Counted from the stretch's first letter, positions 23,638 to 35,591 are shown. The stretch is DNA of 64,000 nucleotides from Mallotus nudiflorus (GCA_947683625.1 CANTUR010001439.1:1-64000), one strand, 5' to 3'. Program-made: numbers and translations. Notes: generated from the sequence alone by a model not told the origin.

Positions 23638-24914
23638 ATGAGGAGGCGAGCGCGTGTCACTCCACCGGTCATTAAGGCTGAGGATGATGTGTCCTTTCAG
23701 GATGAGGTTTTACCTCCTGAGTCACCAGCGAGGCATAAAGGTCGAGGTAGAGGTAGACCTCGAGGAGTGGCAGGTTGTCGTAGATAGCATGATCTACAGG
23801 ATGAGGAACTTGTAGAGCCTGAGTACGAGGATGCTTCAATACCTCCAGTTGCACTATCGATTCAGCCTGTCTATTAGCAGGGTATGTCTGACCTTGAGGC
23901 AACACTGTTATACGCCAGAATTGGTCAGATAGCTTTTAATGGGACATCAGATCCATTTGATTTCCTACATGCGATTGAGACAAGGACTCAGACTGCTCAC
24001 ACTGAGTACCAGCAGATCATAATCGTCGAGTTATCTGTTGAGGGACCAGCCTTGGATTGGTTCATTCAGAGGATCTAGCCATACATGATGATGATGACCT
24101 GGGCATAGTTTAAAGAGCAATTTATAAGGAGATTCTGCCTAGAGCCACTTCGTATGAGCTACATACCCAGATTGACGAGTATCACCAGAGGTGATAGATC
24201 TGTTGAGGACTACACCAGAGAGTTTCTTTGACTTGGCAAATATGCAGTGGACCTTATGCAAGATCAGTACTTCGTGGTCACCATATATGTCATTGGTCTA
24301 GGTTCTGTATTTACTAGGATGCCTACAACAGGCCTTACTCTAGAGTCGGTGATAGAGTTGGCTAAGGAGATTGAGCTAAGGCTAGACAGGTAAGGAGCTA
24401 TGCCTGATTACTACCAGTTGGGCACTCAGTCAGGAGGATTCCAGACTACTCCATATTCGACCTTTCATATTGGTTTGAGTAGTCAGCAGAGAGGCCCAGT
24501 GCAGCAGAGCCAGAGGCAATAGTAGAGAGTGTATAGGGTTAGCAGACATGGTTGTCGGGGATAGCACAGATTGATCAAATTTGGGTCAGGGCTTCTAACA
24601 GCAGTAGTGGTCGAAGTTCAGGATCAGCAACTAGTGTTTACCAGACATATGGTAGAGTCTATCAGGGACCATGTTGCATGATGCCACTGACTTGTTTTCA
24701 ATGCGGATAGACAAGAAACTTTACTAGATCATGTCCCTATTTTGGTTATCAGCCACAATAAATTCTACAGTTTTCGTAGTAGTCGATCGCTAATGCAACA
24801 CCAGTTCCTTTTTAGTTACCTCTAGCTCAACACCCGAGTTTAGCTCAAATTGTTGCTTAACAAGGATGTGGTAGAGGTACCAGAGGAGGTGCCCGAGTTT
24901 TTGGCCAGGCTTCT
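23638..24914 (+). pseudogene. gag of element D, interrupted by element J
   Basis: The ATG at 23638 opens MRRRARVTPPVIKAEDD, like the start of gag in element C. A basic Gly-Arg stretch follows, then the gag core at about 23884-24400: FNGTSDPFDFLHAIE, ALDWFIQRI, FIRRFCLEPLRMSYIPR, SVEDYTREF and the helix containing TLESVIELAKEIELRLDR. Many codons are stops where Trp or Gln is expected, for example after FIQRI and at the second codon of WAQFKEQF. After about 24500 it becomes Gln/Arg-rich with a remnant of a zinc-knuckle region. Element J cut the gene at 24914. On the far side, at 44944, the Gly/Arg-rich linker to protease continues. Confidence 0.82.
24910..24914. repeat. Target site duplication of element J (left copy)
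   Basis: CTTCT here and CTTTT at 44939-44943 differ at one base (C/T), consistent with an old insertion. Confidence 0.75.
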
Positions 24915-26838
24915 TATAAGCACCCAATTTCGGGATGTAATTGTGCACAATTACGATGTAAGCCCCTATGATGAAATTTGTTCAAAAATTGAACTTGGTT
25001 GTCGATTTTTTGGACTTTAGGGACTGAATTGCAACATTTTTTAGGGTTTGATTGTAAATAAGTCAATTTTAAGGGGTCTTTCAGTAATTAAAAGTAAAAA
25101 AATTAGGATCGACATTGTACAATGCCGATCTGCATTGCACAATGCTGACGTATTTTTTTTTTGATTTTTCGTGTATTTTTATCGATTTTTTCAGCATTTT
25201 GATTGGTTGAAAATTCATTTTTTATTTTATTATTATCTGATAAGGTTTTAAATGTGTAAATAGTTTTCAAAAATGAAAATTCTTATCAGGTTGTTTTTGA
25301 AGAGATGAGGGTTCTTGCAAACTGGGAAAGTCAATATGCTCAACCTTTACTTTAAAAAGAAAAGAGTTTGCGTGCATGAGGGAGGATTTTTTTTTCTTTT
25401 AACACGCAGAGAGACTGAGAGAGACAGACACACACTAAAAAATTGACTGCGTAAAAAAACCCTAAAAATCTAGACGCTATTGAGAACGCCCTTTCCAGTC
25501 CAGAATCAGCAAGAATTCAATTTCAATGGTGAAAATCCTAGTCTGAGGGGTCATCTCAAAGCATATGCACAACATTCTTTTTTCTTTCTTCTCTTCTCTT
25601 CTTGTAATTTTTTTTATTTTATTTCGTTATTATTTTTTTATTTCATTACTAACCTAATTTTTTTGTGTGTTTTTATTTAATGCTCGATTGTGGATTAAGG
25701 AGGAAACAGTCTAATATCCAAGAATTGAACAGAAGATCCATGGAATGCCATGGATGAACCTATACTATTTTTTTAATAGTTCTTAGGATTTTAATTTTTA
25801 TTCTGCATTTTGGTATCTTGTGTAGTTTATTTTTAATTCATGGGTGTATAATTATTTAATTTTAATTTTATATGTAGTTTGTAATAGCCCCAGTAGTGGG
25901 AATAGTGAAAGATTTAAGTTTTTGCACTTTAAAATTAATTAGTAATTAGGTTCAATCGGGTAAAAGTTAATTAAAAATTAATAGTGGCTTTAGTTAATTA
26001 AGTTTTGTATGTAATTAATTTAGGTTTTTTTAGAAATCATATGTGAATGTGTTTTGATTTGATTTTGTTATGTTTTTTATGTTTTTTTTAATGTTTTTGG
26101 GCCTTTTTTTTTAATGTTTTTTGGGCCCCAAGCCCACGTTTAGGTCTAACCCACTTAATAAATAGGTTTGAAAAATGGTTTAGAACTTTAAATAATTAAA
26201 ATCAATTTAGGCCCATTAGGTTAATTAGATTTTAGGCCCACTTAGTTAAATAAAACTAATTTAGACTTAGGCCCACTAATTTAATTTTTCTTTAAAATTA
26301 AATAGGCTTAAGCTCATTTCTTTGATAAACTAAAATAAATAGATTTAGGTTTACTAATTAATAAAAATGTAGGCCCACCTTTAAAGTCCATTTCACTTAC
26401 AAATATAATATGTAGATTTAGCTAACTTATAAAATAAAATTAACATAGTTTAGACATAGGGACATAGCCTTTTTTATGCATTTTTACTTGTAATTTTATT
26501 GACCTGTTGCCTTTTGGGTTAGATGGATGTTAATTAGGGTTTAATAAAATTGCATGTAATTAGAGGATGAAATAATCATTTATAAAATTATTCTAAATGA
26601 ACACGAGACTAAGAGAAGTTAGTATTTTGTATCCAAAATCTCCTGGTTGTATTGCTAGCTTTCTTTAGAGAATCGAGTACCACCTTTTTGATTTGTCCCA
26701 ATTATTACCCTAGGTGGTGACTCCTCATCTCCACACCATGTCTTTATGATAGTGGTTAGTGTGTTCCCTAAGGCCCTGAGCCTAAACAGTATCATGGTTT
26801 CTAAAATCTTGGGCGTGTGCTAAACCCCGCCGTCTATA
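24915..26838 (+). mobile_element. 5' LTR of element J
   Basis: 1.92 kb. It starts TATAAGCACCC and ends GTCTATA where the 3' copy has TGTAAGCACC and ATCTACA; both terminal dinucleotides show changes of the C-to-T/G-to-A kind. It aligns along its length with 43053-44938. The AT-rich middle contains (about 26100-26400) repeated short phrases of the type TTAGGCCCAC. The ORF at 25480-25680 is not conserved in the 3' copy and is not called. Confidence 0.88.
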
Positions 26839-26839
26839 G

Positions 26840-26857
26840 TGGCGACTCCATTGGGGA
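26840..26857 (+). promoter_or_regulatory. Primer binding site of element J
   Basis: TGGCGACTCCATTGGGGA starts one base after the LTR. It differs from the tRNA-iMet sites of the other elements. From memory it resembles the tRNA-Arg type site of Ogre-like elements; that assignment is not checked. Confidence 0.65.
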
Positions 26858-27710
26858 TAAGAGATACTGATTCTACTTATGTTCTTTAGAATTGTTTTGT
26901 CGATTATTATTTCATTCTTGCATTTATTCTGCATGTCCCTACTAAACTGATGGTGTTGGTTTATGATTCCATGATTCCACTAGCTTCATAGAGTTATAGA
27001 TTGGCTAACCATCACTCTTAGCCTTAACTCGGTTCAAGAGAGATTACCGGGCTCATCTGACTAGAGTCTGTAACCTAAGTCCCTAAGGGGGGTAATCTTC
27101 TCTCGAGTTGGTAAAGGATGTTGGGCCCCTCTAACCTTGGCTTGTAACTCAAAGTCCATAATGGAGAGCATCTTGCTAAGGGAACCTTAACTTTTCACCA
27201 GACCCTAACCATATATCATGGCCTAATTACTTCCCCTAGGATCTTCATCCAAAGTGCTTGTTTGTTTGAATTGCCATGAGGTATTTCTATTTATAAAAGC
27301 CTAAGCCTATACCTTTGAAGCTCATTTAGACTAATAAGGATTAGGCTAGACCTTTATATTTAAAAATACTACTTATGTGCTTTTTCTTTTAAGAGAGATT
27401 TGGCATGCATGTTAGCTCTTAATATCCCTTATTAATATGAAGGCCAAGACCAAAAATCCTAGGAAAAGAAACTCGCCATTGAACACGTGTGTGGGAGGAA
27501 TAAGGTTGGAAGGCTTATGCTTGCATGTTGTTTGTTGATTGCTTCTTGATACTTGCTACTTGCTAAGTGCTTGCCTACTATTTATTGCATAAACATATGC
27601 ATCATGAATACATGCATACATACAGTCCATGCATCATACTAATACCTTATTTTATAGCCATCATAGATTCATCTGGGTCTTCTCGTGTCTAGGGATGAAG
27701 AGGTGGCAGA
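26858..27710 (+). other. Untranslated leader of element J
   Basis: About 850 bases between primer site and gag. No open frame, repeat or structure stood out. Confidence 0.6.
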
Positions 27711-29512
27711 TTGACCAGAGTTGATTTAAGTCCGAAGTCCATAGCTCAAAGCATTATTCACAGACTGAAGAGACTAGAGGGGAGTCCAATCAATTCACTA
27801 TTCCTAAAAGCTGGATCAACTCAAACTGAACAAACTAAAATGGAACAACAACCAGAAATGTGGACCTTAGAGGACATTAAGGGAGCTTTAATGGATGACA
27901 TAAGAGCTATGATGCAAGATGAACTGAGACAGGCTTTGGCCGAACTAGTGCAACCTGGTGTTGGACAACCACCTGCTGCTGTTATTAAACAACCACCTAC
28001 TGCTACTATTGAATAGCCACCTGCTGTAGGAGCTCCACCTGTTGCTGTAGCTCCTCTACCTATTGCTAACAATGCTGGGGGGCAACCTACTCTTAGAAAT
28101 ATGCCTACTACTGATGTGAGAATGGAAGACATTAAAAACTACATGGTAGAAAAGGTAAAGAGAGAATCAGTTGAATTGGTTCAAGACTTTGAGTCCAAGT
28201 AGATGCAAGCACTGACTCAGAAAATCTCCAAGATGGAAGAGCTGATTAGAGGATAAGGAATAGTATATTCTTTTGACTTTGATGATATGTTGCAAATTGA
28301 GGGTGACAAGTTGCCTGAAAATTTCAAAATGCCTCAACTGTAGAAATTCAATGGGAGAGGAGACCCTAGAATTCATTTGAGCCAATACACAACAGCCATG
28401 AGTACTACAAAAACACCTCTAGCGGTAGTCACTAGGTTGTTTGTGCTGTCCCTAGAAGGAATGGTTGTGAACTGGTACCATGGGTTAGAAAAGTCTATTA
28501 GAGCTGACTAGAAGGAACTATGTACTGCATTCTTGAAATAATATAATTATAACACTCGATTGGAAGTGTCAATTAGGGATTTGGAATTAACTAAACAACA
28601 ATCAAATAAGTCTTTTTCTGATTCTTAACTCATTTCATGAATAAAGCAGGGATGATGAAAAATAAGCTTGCTGAGAAGGATCAAGTTAGAATGATAGTTC
28701 GTAATGTATCACCTAATTTGGTCGAGAGGCTACAGATGATGAATCCCAAAACCTTCGTTGATCTATATGATGATGGGTTATAAGTTGAGGAAATTAAGAG
28801 TGAGAAAAAGAAAACTGCTAGAGGCATAAAAACTTGAAACTACCCAATTGGGGGCATACAACAGGGAAGTACTAGCTGAGCTGTAAAGGTGCATGCAGTT
28901 CAACAACCTAGAAGGTTCTCCAACTTCAACCAACCACTCTTTAAAGTCCTAGAGAGGCTAATCCAAAAAGGCTTGCTCTGACCATTAACCTTTTCCAAAC
29001 CCCCGAATCCAAATCTCCCTAGCTATGATCCAAATAGTTACTTCAAGTTTCATCAAGTAGCTGGCCATTCCACAAATACTTGCATTCGCCTAAAACATGA
29101 AATCCAAATCTTGATAGATTCTGGAAAAATCATCGACCCTGAGAAATCCAATTCCAACCCAAACACCAGCAATAACCCTTTCTTAGACTATCAAAATGTT
29201 CCACCACCAGCCACCATGATGATCAACTCAAGGGTTAGTAAAGAAGAAGTGCTAAGCTCCTTTGAGGACCTCAACCTTATACCCAATGGAGAACCTTTCA
29301 GACAGCCACAGAGGGGGGTAGAAGATTTACTGGGCCAGCCCTTAGGCAAGTTTAATTATAGAGTATTCTACTCGAAACCACCCTCTGTTGATATCCCTAT
29401 CGAATCAATTGAGCCCTCAGGTTGGGAAGATGAGTTTGATGATAAGCCAGTAAAAGAAGAGCTTGAAATTCCCATGCAATCACAAAGAGGAGTTGAAGAT
29501 CTATTAGGATAA
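27711..29512 (+). pseudogene. gag of element J
   Basis: The first part (27711-28250) is acidic and then Pro/Ala-rich (MWTLEDIKGALMDDIRAMMQ, then repeats of QPPAA type). The gag core follows at about 28290-28800: NFKMPQL, KFNGRGDPRIHLSQYTTAM, then RLFVLSLEGMVVNWYHGLEK. A conserved block at 29030-29130 reads SYFKFHQVAGHSTNTCIRLK, the zinc-knuckle-like motif of Tat gags (here H...GH...C). The protein continues into a linker with an in-frame 58-residue tandem duplication. At least nine stops and one or more frameshifts break it. The start is unclear because no ATG fits the open frame. Confidence 0.82.
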
Positions 29513-29656
29513 CCTTCGGGCAAGTTCGATTATAGAGTATTCTATTCTAAACTCGCTTCTGCTGATATACCCATTGAAGAGATCATGCCGATAGGATGGG
29601 GTGATGAGTTTGAAGAAGATGAATTCTTAACCCCAGAACTGTCCCAAGAAAGGGTT
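29309..29656 (+). repeat. In-frame 174 bp (58-residue) tandem duplication in J
   Basis: Unit 1 starts at 29309 and unit 2 at 29483. Both encode QRGVEDLLG, then GKF(N/D)YRVFYSK, then (S/A)xDIPIE, then GW(E/G)DEF. A third, weaker unit (SQERVEELLSQNMDKL) starts near 29641. The period is a multiple of three, so the reading frame was kept. Unit 2 carries a TAA where unit 1 has CAG after DLLG. Confidence 0.8.
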
Positions 29657-30742
29657 GAAGAGCTGCTAAGCCAAAATATGGACAAGCTGAGGGAGTTGAA
29701 AGGAAAAGAAACATGCATAGTAGAAGTTTGGAAAAACAGAAAAAGAGAATGGATTGTTAGGGTTGTGGACATCTGGTATGATTCTGATGAAGAAAAACCC
29801 ACTGGATTTGATGTATGGAGTGATACTCTAAATATGAATCATGTTACTAGAAGCGGGAGGAATTATCGAGCAGTAAAAAAGCAAAATAAAAGGGTTACAA
29901 AAAGGGAAGAAACAGAAGATGCAGAAGTAGAGGAAGGATAGAAAGTAGACTTGATCTTGGAACAACTTAAGAAGGCTAAAGTGAGTGTGAGCATTTGGGA
30001 ATTACTGATGCATTCAGGTGGTCACAGAAGGGCTCTAGTTAAAGCTTTGTCGAACGTGAGCATTGAAACGGCAGCTACACCTGAGGCTATGGTAGTAAAG
30101 GTGATAGAAAAGAAATATGGGCTGATAACATTCTTAGATGATGACTTGCCTTTGGAGGGAAGAAACCATAACAAGGCATTATTTATCCCAGCTGAAGTAA
30201 AAGGGAAGAGAACTAACTTTGCAATGGTAGATGATGGTTCAGCTATAAATGTATGCCCACTAAAGATCCTGCCCAATCTGGGTCTGAAATAAGATGACTT
30301 AACGGTTTCAAACCTTATAATCAGAGCTTATGATGACAGTACCAGGAATGTGGAGGGAACATTTTAGGCTTTGGTCAAAACAGGGCCCGTAGAGTCGACT
30401 ATTGAATTTACTATACTGGACATCCCTATTATCTATGCCTTGTTGTTGGGAAGGCCATGGTTTCATGCCCTGGGAGGAGTACCTTCAACAGAGCACTAGA
30501 AAATAAAATTCCCTCATGAAGGAGATGTCGTGACAATAGAAGCTGGAACCAATACAGCTGTGGCAGCTATACTTGATACACAGAAGCAAGTGTGTGTTCC
30601 GCTTGGTTTCCAAGTTGTTGGAATATTTGAAGAGATGGATCTCAGGGTTGTAAAAATGATGGAAAGCATGAATTATCAACCTGGACCAGGGCTCAGGAAG
30701 AATGAACAAGGAAGTCCTAGGCCCTTGAACATTAAAGCCTAG
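29585..30742 (+). pseudogene. Protease and G-patch-like region of element J
   Basis: After an acidic linker (to 29940) comes the segment at 29951-30292, ending in the retropepsin-like motif FAMVDDGSAINVCPLKIL; the family normally has VDTGSS, so the active-site Asp is kept. Flap-like sequence follows with stops, then the characteristic LLGRPWFHALGGVPST (30440-30490). At 30647-30720 is MMESMNYQPGPGLRKNEQG, a G-patch-like motif common after the protease in Tat elements. This protease would cut the polyprotein inside the particle. Stops at about 30290, 30365, 30498 and 30740 inactivate it. Confidence 0.82.
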
Positions 30743-30757
30743 GACCATACAAAGGGT

Positions 30758-32660
30758 TTGGGATATACTGAAGCAGGATCAGCTAGTAGAAGAGCAAAGA
30801 ATAAGGAGAAAGAAAAAAGAAATAAGCCATTGGGAAGGATTATACCACTAAGTGAGAACTTCATCAAGCTAATAGAGGGCAAGTATTATCTAGGCACTAA
30901 AGAATCTATTAACATGGTTGGAGAGGACGTCCCTAAGTTTGAGATCTTCAAGGAGCAGATTGTGGAAAGCCTAGTAGCCAGCAATAAAGAGGAAGTCATA
31001 AAGCAAGTAACTGAAAGGATGGGTGATGATGTTATTGAGGAGCTGCTGTGTCTGCCACCTAAGGAGGAACCACTCCAGGACTTAGCTACTGTCATTAGTA
31101 ATAATTTTATTGATTTTTTTTATGAAGAAGTTGATGTAATAACATCTAGTCTTTATACGGACAAGGATGTTATTTTTCCTATGGTCAATGATATGAATGC
31201 TAGTTTTGCTTACGTGTGTGATGTGCATCTTGATAGTTCTATGCATTATAATTTTGATCAGTCATGCATGTTTGACATTAATTCAATTCAATTTGATTCA
31301 TTTAATATGGGCACAAATGATAATCCAAACAACATTTCTATATCACATGATGTAACTCCTGAAGAGAGGAAAAATTTTGAGAGAATATTAACAAAAAAAA
31401 AGTTAGTATTGGCTTGGACTTATAAAGATATGCCAGGTTTGGATAGAGAAATAGTAGAGCATCACATTTTAACACATCTAGAAATCAAGCCAATTAAATA
31501 AAAATTGCGCAGATTAAGACCAGAATGGACAGAAAAGATAAGGGAAGAAATTGCAAAGCAAATACAGGCTAACTTCCTAGAAGTAATAGACTACCCTTAA
31601 TGGCTAGCAAACATAGTACCTGTTCCTAAGAAAGATGGAAAAGTACGGATGTGTGTAGATTTTAGGGATATGAACAAAGCCTATCCAAAAGATGACTTCC
31701 CATTACCTCACATTGATGTAATAGTGGATAGCACTGCAGTAAGTGCAATGTATTCTTTTATGGATGGATTTTTTGGGTACAACCAAATAATGATGGTAGT
31801 CATGGATAAGATTAAGACAGCTTTCACCACAGAATGGGGGACCTATTGTTACAATGTGATGCCTTTCGGACTAAAGAATGTAGGTACAACTTATCAAAGA
31901 GCCGCTATAGCACTTTTCCATGATATGATGCATAAGGAGGTTAAAGTGTATATGGATGACATGATGGTCAAATTAGAGACAAGAGGAGGACACTTTGAAG
32001 CCTTAGACAAGTTCATAGCCCGAATTTAGAGGTACAACCTGAGTCTCAACCTGAAGAAGTGCATTTTTGGGGTTACTTCAGGGAAGTTATTAGGGCATAT
32101 AGTGAGCAGACAAGGAATTGAAGTGGATCCGAATAAAGTGAAAGTCATCCAGGAAATGCCAACACCAAAGACGGAGAAAGAAGTAAGAGGATTCCTTAGC
32201 AGGTTATAGTATATTAGTAGGTTTATGGTAGGTTACAGTATATTAGTAGGTTTATCGCAAAACTCACTAATATTTGTGACCCTATCTTTAAGCTCTTAAG
32301 GAAAGATTAGTCGGTTAAGTGGAATGATGATTATCAGAAAGCTCTTGATAAAATTAAGGAGTATCTTTTTAATCCACCTGTTGTGAAACCACTTAGATAG
32401 GGTAAGCCATTGGTTTTATATTTGGTTTTAGAAGAGGATGCAATGGGGGCAATATTAGCATAAGAAGGGTCAGATGGAACAGAGCACGCAGTGTACTACT
32501 TGAGTAAGAAGTTTCTTCCGTATGAGGAAAAATATGATTTAGTAGAAAAGACATGTCTGATCATGATTTAGGCTACGAGGAAATTAAGGCATTATTTTCA
32601 ATCTTACAGGGTTTAAACTGTTTAAAAAATAAACCCTCTAAGGTATCTATTTCAAGCATT
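30758..32660 (+). pseudogene. Reverse transcriptase and first RNase H of element J
   Basis: A long open stretch (30758-31501) ends in LAWTYKDMPGLDREIVEHHI, the conserved Tat lead-in to RT. RT follows: VPVPKKDGKVRMCVDFRDMN (about 31617-31676), a fold segment containing TAFTTEWGTYCYNVMPFGLK, and the catalytic YMDDMMV at about 31950. Two of the three RT carboxylates are therefore visible. An RNase H remnant with AVYYLSKKFLPYEEKY runs 32400-32660. Stops sit before VPVPKK, after KFIARI and elsewhere. A 29 bp duplication at 32202-32259 shifts the frame. It copies RNA to DNA in intact relatives; this copy cannot. Confidence 0.87.
32202..32259 (+). repeat. 29 bp tandem duplication in J reverse transcriptase
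   Basis: Two copies start GGTTATAG (32202) and GGTTACAG (32231). The second keeps the CAG codon, while the first has TAG, so the duplication itself records a C-to-T change that created a stop. The length (29) breaks the frame. Confidence 0.85.
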
Positions 32661-33250
32661 GGCTTTGATTGGAAAAATGTCTCAATGGCTAGTACTCTTA
32701 ACTAAATTTAATATAGAGTACATTACTATAAAGGTAATCAAAGGAAGAGCAGCAGCAAAATTCTTAGCTCAGAATGCGATCAAAGGTGAAGAGCAGTGGA
32801 ATTTGGAGTTTCTAGATGAGAACTTAGTAGTTATAGAGCACTGGGAGTGGAAACTTTACTTTGATGGAGCTGTAAACAATAAAGGAGTTGGATTGGGAGT
32901 GATTCTTATTACACCGGAAGGAGAAACTATACCAATGGCAAAGAAACTGGATTTTAAGGTCACAAACAACATGGTTGAGTATAAAGCATGTATCTATGGA
33001 GTTAAGGCAGCTATGGCAGTTGGAGCAAAAGATTTGTTGGTTTATGGGGATTCATTGTTAGTCATCAATTAAGCTAATGAAGAATGGGAGCTAAAAGAGG
33101 AAAAGCTGAAGCCTTATATCTGCTATTTGAAGGCCTTAATGAAAAATTTCACCAAATGTCTCTTTATCCATCTATCCAGAAATGATAATCAGATGGTGGA
33201 TGCACTTGCAACACTCTCTTCAATGTGGGATAGTGCAACTGGGTTAGCTA
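32659..33250 (+). pseudogene. Second (Tat-type) RNase H of element J
   Basis: The catalytic motifs are visible in order: WKLYFDGAVNNKG (Asp, about 32850-32890), NNMVEYKACIYGVKAA (Glu, about 32965-33010), LLVYGDSLLVIN (Asp, about 33035-33070), and the C-terminal RNDNQMVDALATL (about 33179-33220). All acidic residues are kept. A single TAA at 33070-33072, where Gln is expected (VIN-Q-ANEEW), splits the domain. This extra RNase H, besides the one fused to RT, is characteristic of the Tat lineage. It would degrade the RNA strand of the hybrid. Confidence 0.87.
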
Positions 33251-34584
33251 TGAAACCTTTAGTGATCATGAAGTCTAAAGCACCATGTTATGGGGGTGAG
33301 CAGATTATGAATGTTCAAATGGGGCTTGAAGAAAAGCCTTGGTTTTATGATGTCCAGAGGTTCATTAAAAAAGGAATTTATCCAAATGAAGCAGTCTTAA
33401 AAGAAAGATATGCTCTTCGTGTTCTTGCATGTAACTATGCAAGTCATGATGGGGTATTATACAAAAGAATGCCAAACGGGATGCACCTTAAGTGTCTCAA
33501 AAAGGATGAAGTTAAAGAGGTGATGCAAGAGATTCATGCAGGGGCTTGCAGTTCTCATATGAACGGGATAATTCTAGCTAAGAAAATACTCAGACAAGGG
33601 TATTACTGAATGACTATGGAAAAGGATTATATCAAGATAGTAAGACAATGCCATCAGTGTCAGATCCATAAGAATCTTAGTCACATGCGTCCAATAGTGC
33701 TAAATAGTTTATCATCCCTTTGGCCCTTTGCAACATAGGGAATTGATATCATAGGAGAAATAAGACTGACAACATCAAATGGGCATAAATACATAGTGGT
33801 GGTAATCGATTACTTCTTGAGATGGGTAGAGGCAGAATCTTTCAACACTCTGAAAGCAAAATAGATGGCACGGTTCATCCAGAAGAGCCTTATCTACAGA
33901 TATGGGGTTCCGTATCATATTATGACAGATAAAGGGGTTCAATTTCAAGCAGAAACAGCATAGTTATTACAAAAGTATAGGATTAAGCACCATAAATCTT
34001 CACCTTATTGCCCTCAAGCTAATGGAGCAGTGGAAGCGGCTAATAAAAATGTCAAGAAAATCCTTTCTAAGATGGTTAAAACCTATAAGGATTGGTTTGA
34101 ATATCTTCCTTTTTCCTTATAGGGATATAGGACTACAGCTAGAACCACCACAGGCCAAACACTATTCTCATTGGTATATGGTTGTGAGGCAGTTTTGCCC
34201 ATAGAAACTAAGATTAAGTCCTTGAGAGTAGTCATGGAAGCTAAAATAATTGAGAATGAATGGACGTAGAAAAGATATGATCATCTAGTATCTCTATATG
34301 AGAAAAGGATGGATGCTTTATTCCATACTCAGATATATCAGAGAAAGATAGCAAGGGCGTTCAACAAGAAAGTTAAGCCTGGGAAGATCAAAGCTAGAGA
34401 TATGGTGCTAAAATAGTCTAGAGTCGTGGTGTTTGATCCGAGAGGTAAATTTAGACCAAATTGGGAAGGACCATACTTGGTCAAATCGGTCTTACCTAAA
34501 GGAGCCGCTAAGATATCAGATCTTGAAGGGAATGAGTTTATGGAACCTGTTAATCTAGATCGCCTCAAGAAGTACTACCAGTAA
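33251..34584 (+). pseudogene. Integrase of element J
   Basis: The zinc-binding HHCC part is present: EIHAG..SHMNG near 33535 and CHQCQIH near 33650. The DDE core shows Asp in IVVVIDYFLRWVEAES (about 33795-33840), Asp in HIMTDKGVQF (about 33916-33945) and Glu in NGAVEAANKNVKK (about 34021-34060). All three catalytic residues survive. The C-terminal part ends with GPYLVKSVLP and LDRLKKYYQ, then TAA at 34582. Stops occur at about 33609, 33738, 33865, 33960, 34122, 34269 and 34414, mostly at Gln or Trp positions. Integrase joins element DNA to the chromosome in intact relatives. Confidence 0.88.
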
Positions 34585-34599
34585 AAAAATATGAATAAA

Positions 34600-34810
34600 A
34601 GTAGAATAAAGAAAATAAAGTCTGCTGGCTAGAAAACTTAAAAAGGCTAGTCAAGCAAAAGTTAGGACATTCCTGCTATTCAGAAAACCCATAAAGGGCT
34701 GATAGGTAAAAGTTAAGGAAATAAATAAAAAATAATGGTCCCGCTGATTAGAAAACCCACAAAGGGCTAGTCAAGCAAAAATTAGGGAAATAAAATGTGA
34801 GTGAAAAATA
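34600..34810 (+). repeat. Short repeats downstream of J integrase
   Basis: Three imperfect units share GAAAACCCA(C/T)AAAGGGCT and (T/A)AGTCAAGCAAAA with spacing near 65-70 bases. Similar GGCGGCTTAGG-containing units occur at 35592-35740. Such phrases are familiar in 3' regions of Tat-type elements, but their role is unknown. Confidence 0.6.
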
Positions 34811-35032
34811 TTTAGTTAGAAAATCCGTGAGGACTAACTCATAACAGGAGTTATGTCATATGATGTATTAAATGTACTCATTTTGGCCCTAATTAATGAA
34901 TGAAATTGAATTTGAAGTTTTGTTAAACTTTACATATCCTTCTTTATTACAAAGCATAAGTACTTGAAGGGATAACAAAATATAAGAAAGCCTAAGACTA
35001 GCTCTATGAGACCATTCTATTTAGTGATGTCT

Positions 35033-35548
35033 TTATTTTTTCCTTTGTGACTCATCGTACAAAGTTTGAGTTCTCTTATACCTAGCAAATCTTGGTGGTT
35101 TTTTCTTTTGGATAACAACCCAAGTTTTGTAATCATCATCAGTAGTAACATTAGCATCTAGGAGTATGTTCCATTAAAGGGCTCTATAAGGCCACAAGCT
35201 CCTTATCTTATCCAAAAAATCTTATCTCAAAGGAAAGCCTTTAAAGTCAGTCAGATCAGTAACAATGAATTGAGGGTGACCATATTGACGACAAAGGCGT
35301 AAAGAGGTAAAAAAGGTAGATAAGTGCAACCCTGGAATAGGAACACAGTGATCATACAGCTTAATAGTCATGAACTTCAATCTCCACCAAGGGCAAACCC
35401 ATATGATCTCAACATCTGAAATCTTCTTCAACCAGTCAACCCATTGGTCCATAGAATGTTTGTCCTTCATTTTCAGAGGATGAGATTGTAGCTTATAAGG
35501 TTGATAAGTCAAAGGACTGAGGGTTACAGTAAGCAAGCCCAACTTTTC
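35033..35548 (-). pseudogene. Antisense exon of a plant PMD/DUF7745-like protein inside J
   Basis: Reading leftwards from an acceptor-like TTACAG at 35549-35554, one frame gives EKLGLLTVTLSPLTYQPYKL, then SMDQWVDWLKKI, IIWVCPWWRL, then VPIPGLHLSTFF, LRLCRQYGHPQF and DVTTDDYKTWVV (last motif read from memory of the frame; about 35110), ending with TAA at 35033-35035. The pattern W..W, WxxPW, PGL and RQ(Y/F)G resembles plant mobile-domain and DUF7745 proteins. Two in-frame TAA codons (35222-35224 and about 35170) interrupt it. It is antisense to J. Earlier exons were not found; the 35560-35779 stretch is repeats and then solo LTR A2 begins. Confidence 0.55.
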
Positions 35549-35591
35549 CTGTAACCAAATTTATAAAAAAAATAATAAATAATAATAAAAA

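Noticed and set aside
25480..25680. 66-residue frame in the J 5' LTR
   Set aside because: Broken in the 3' LTR copy, and half of it is Phe-rich low complexity.
30022..31095. Minus-strand frames opposite J protease and RT (30022-30276, 30485-30748, 30886-31095)
   Set aside because: They mirror the coding strand of recognised domains and have no motif of their own.
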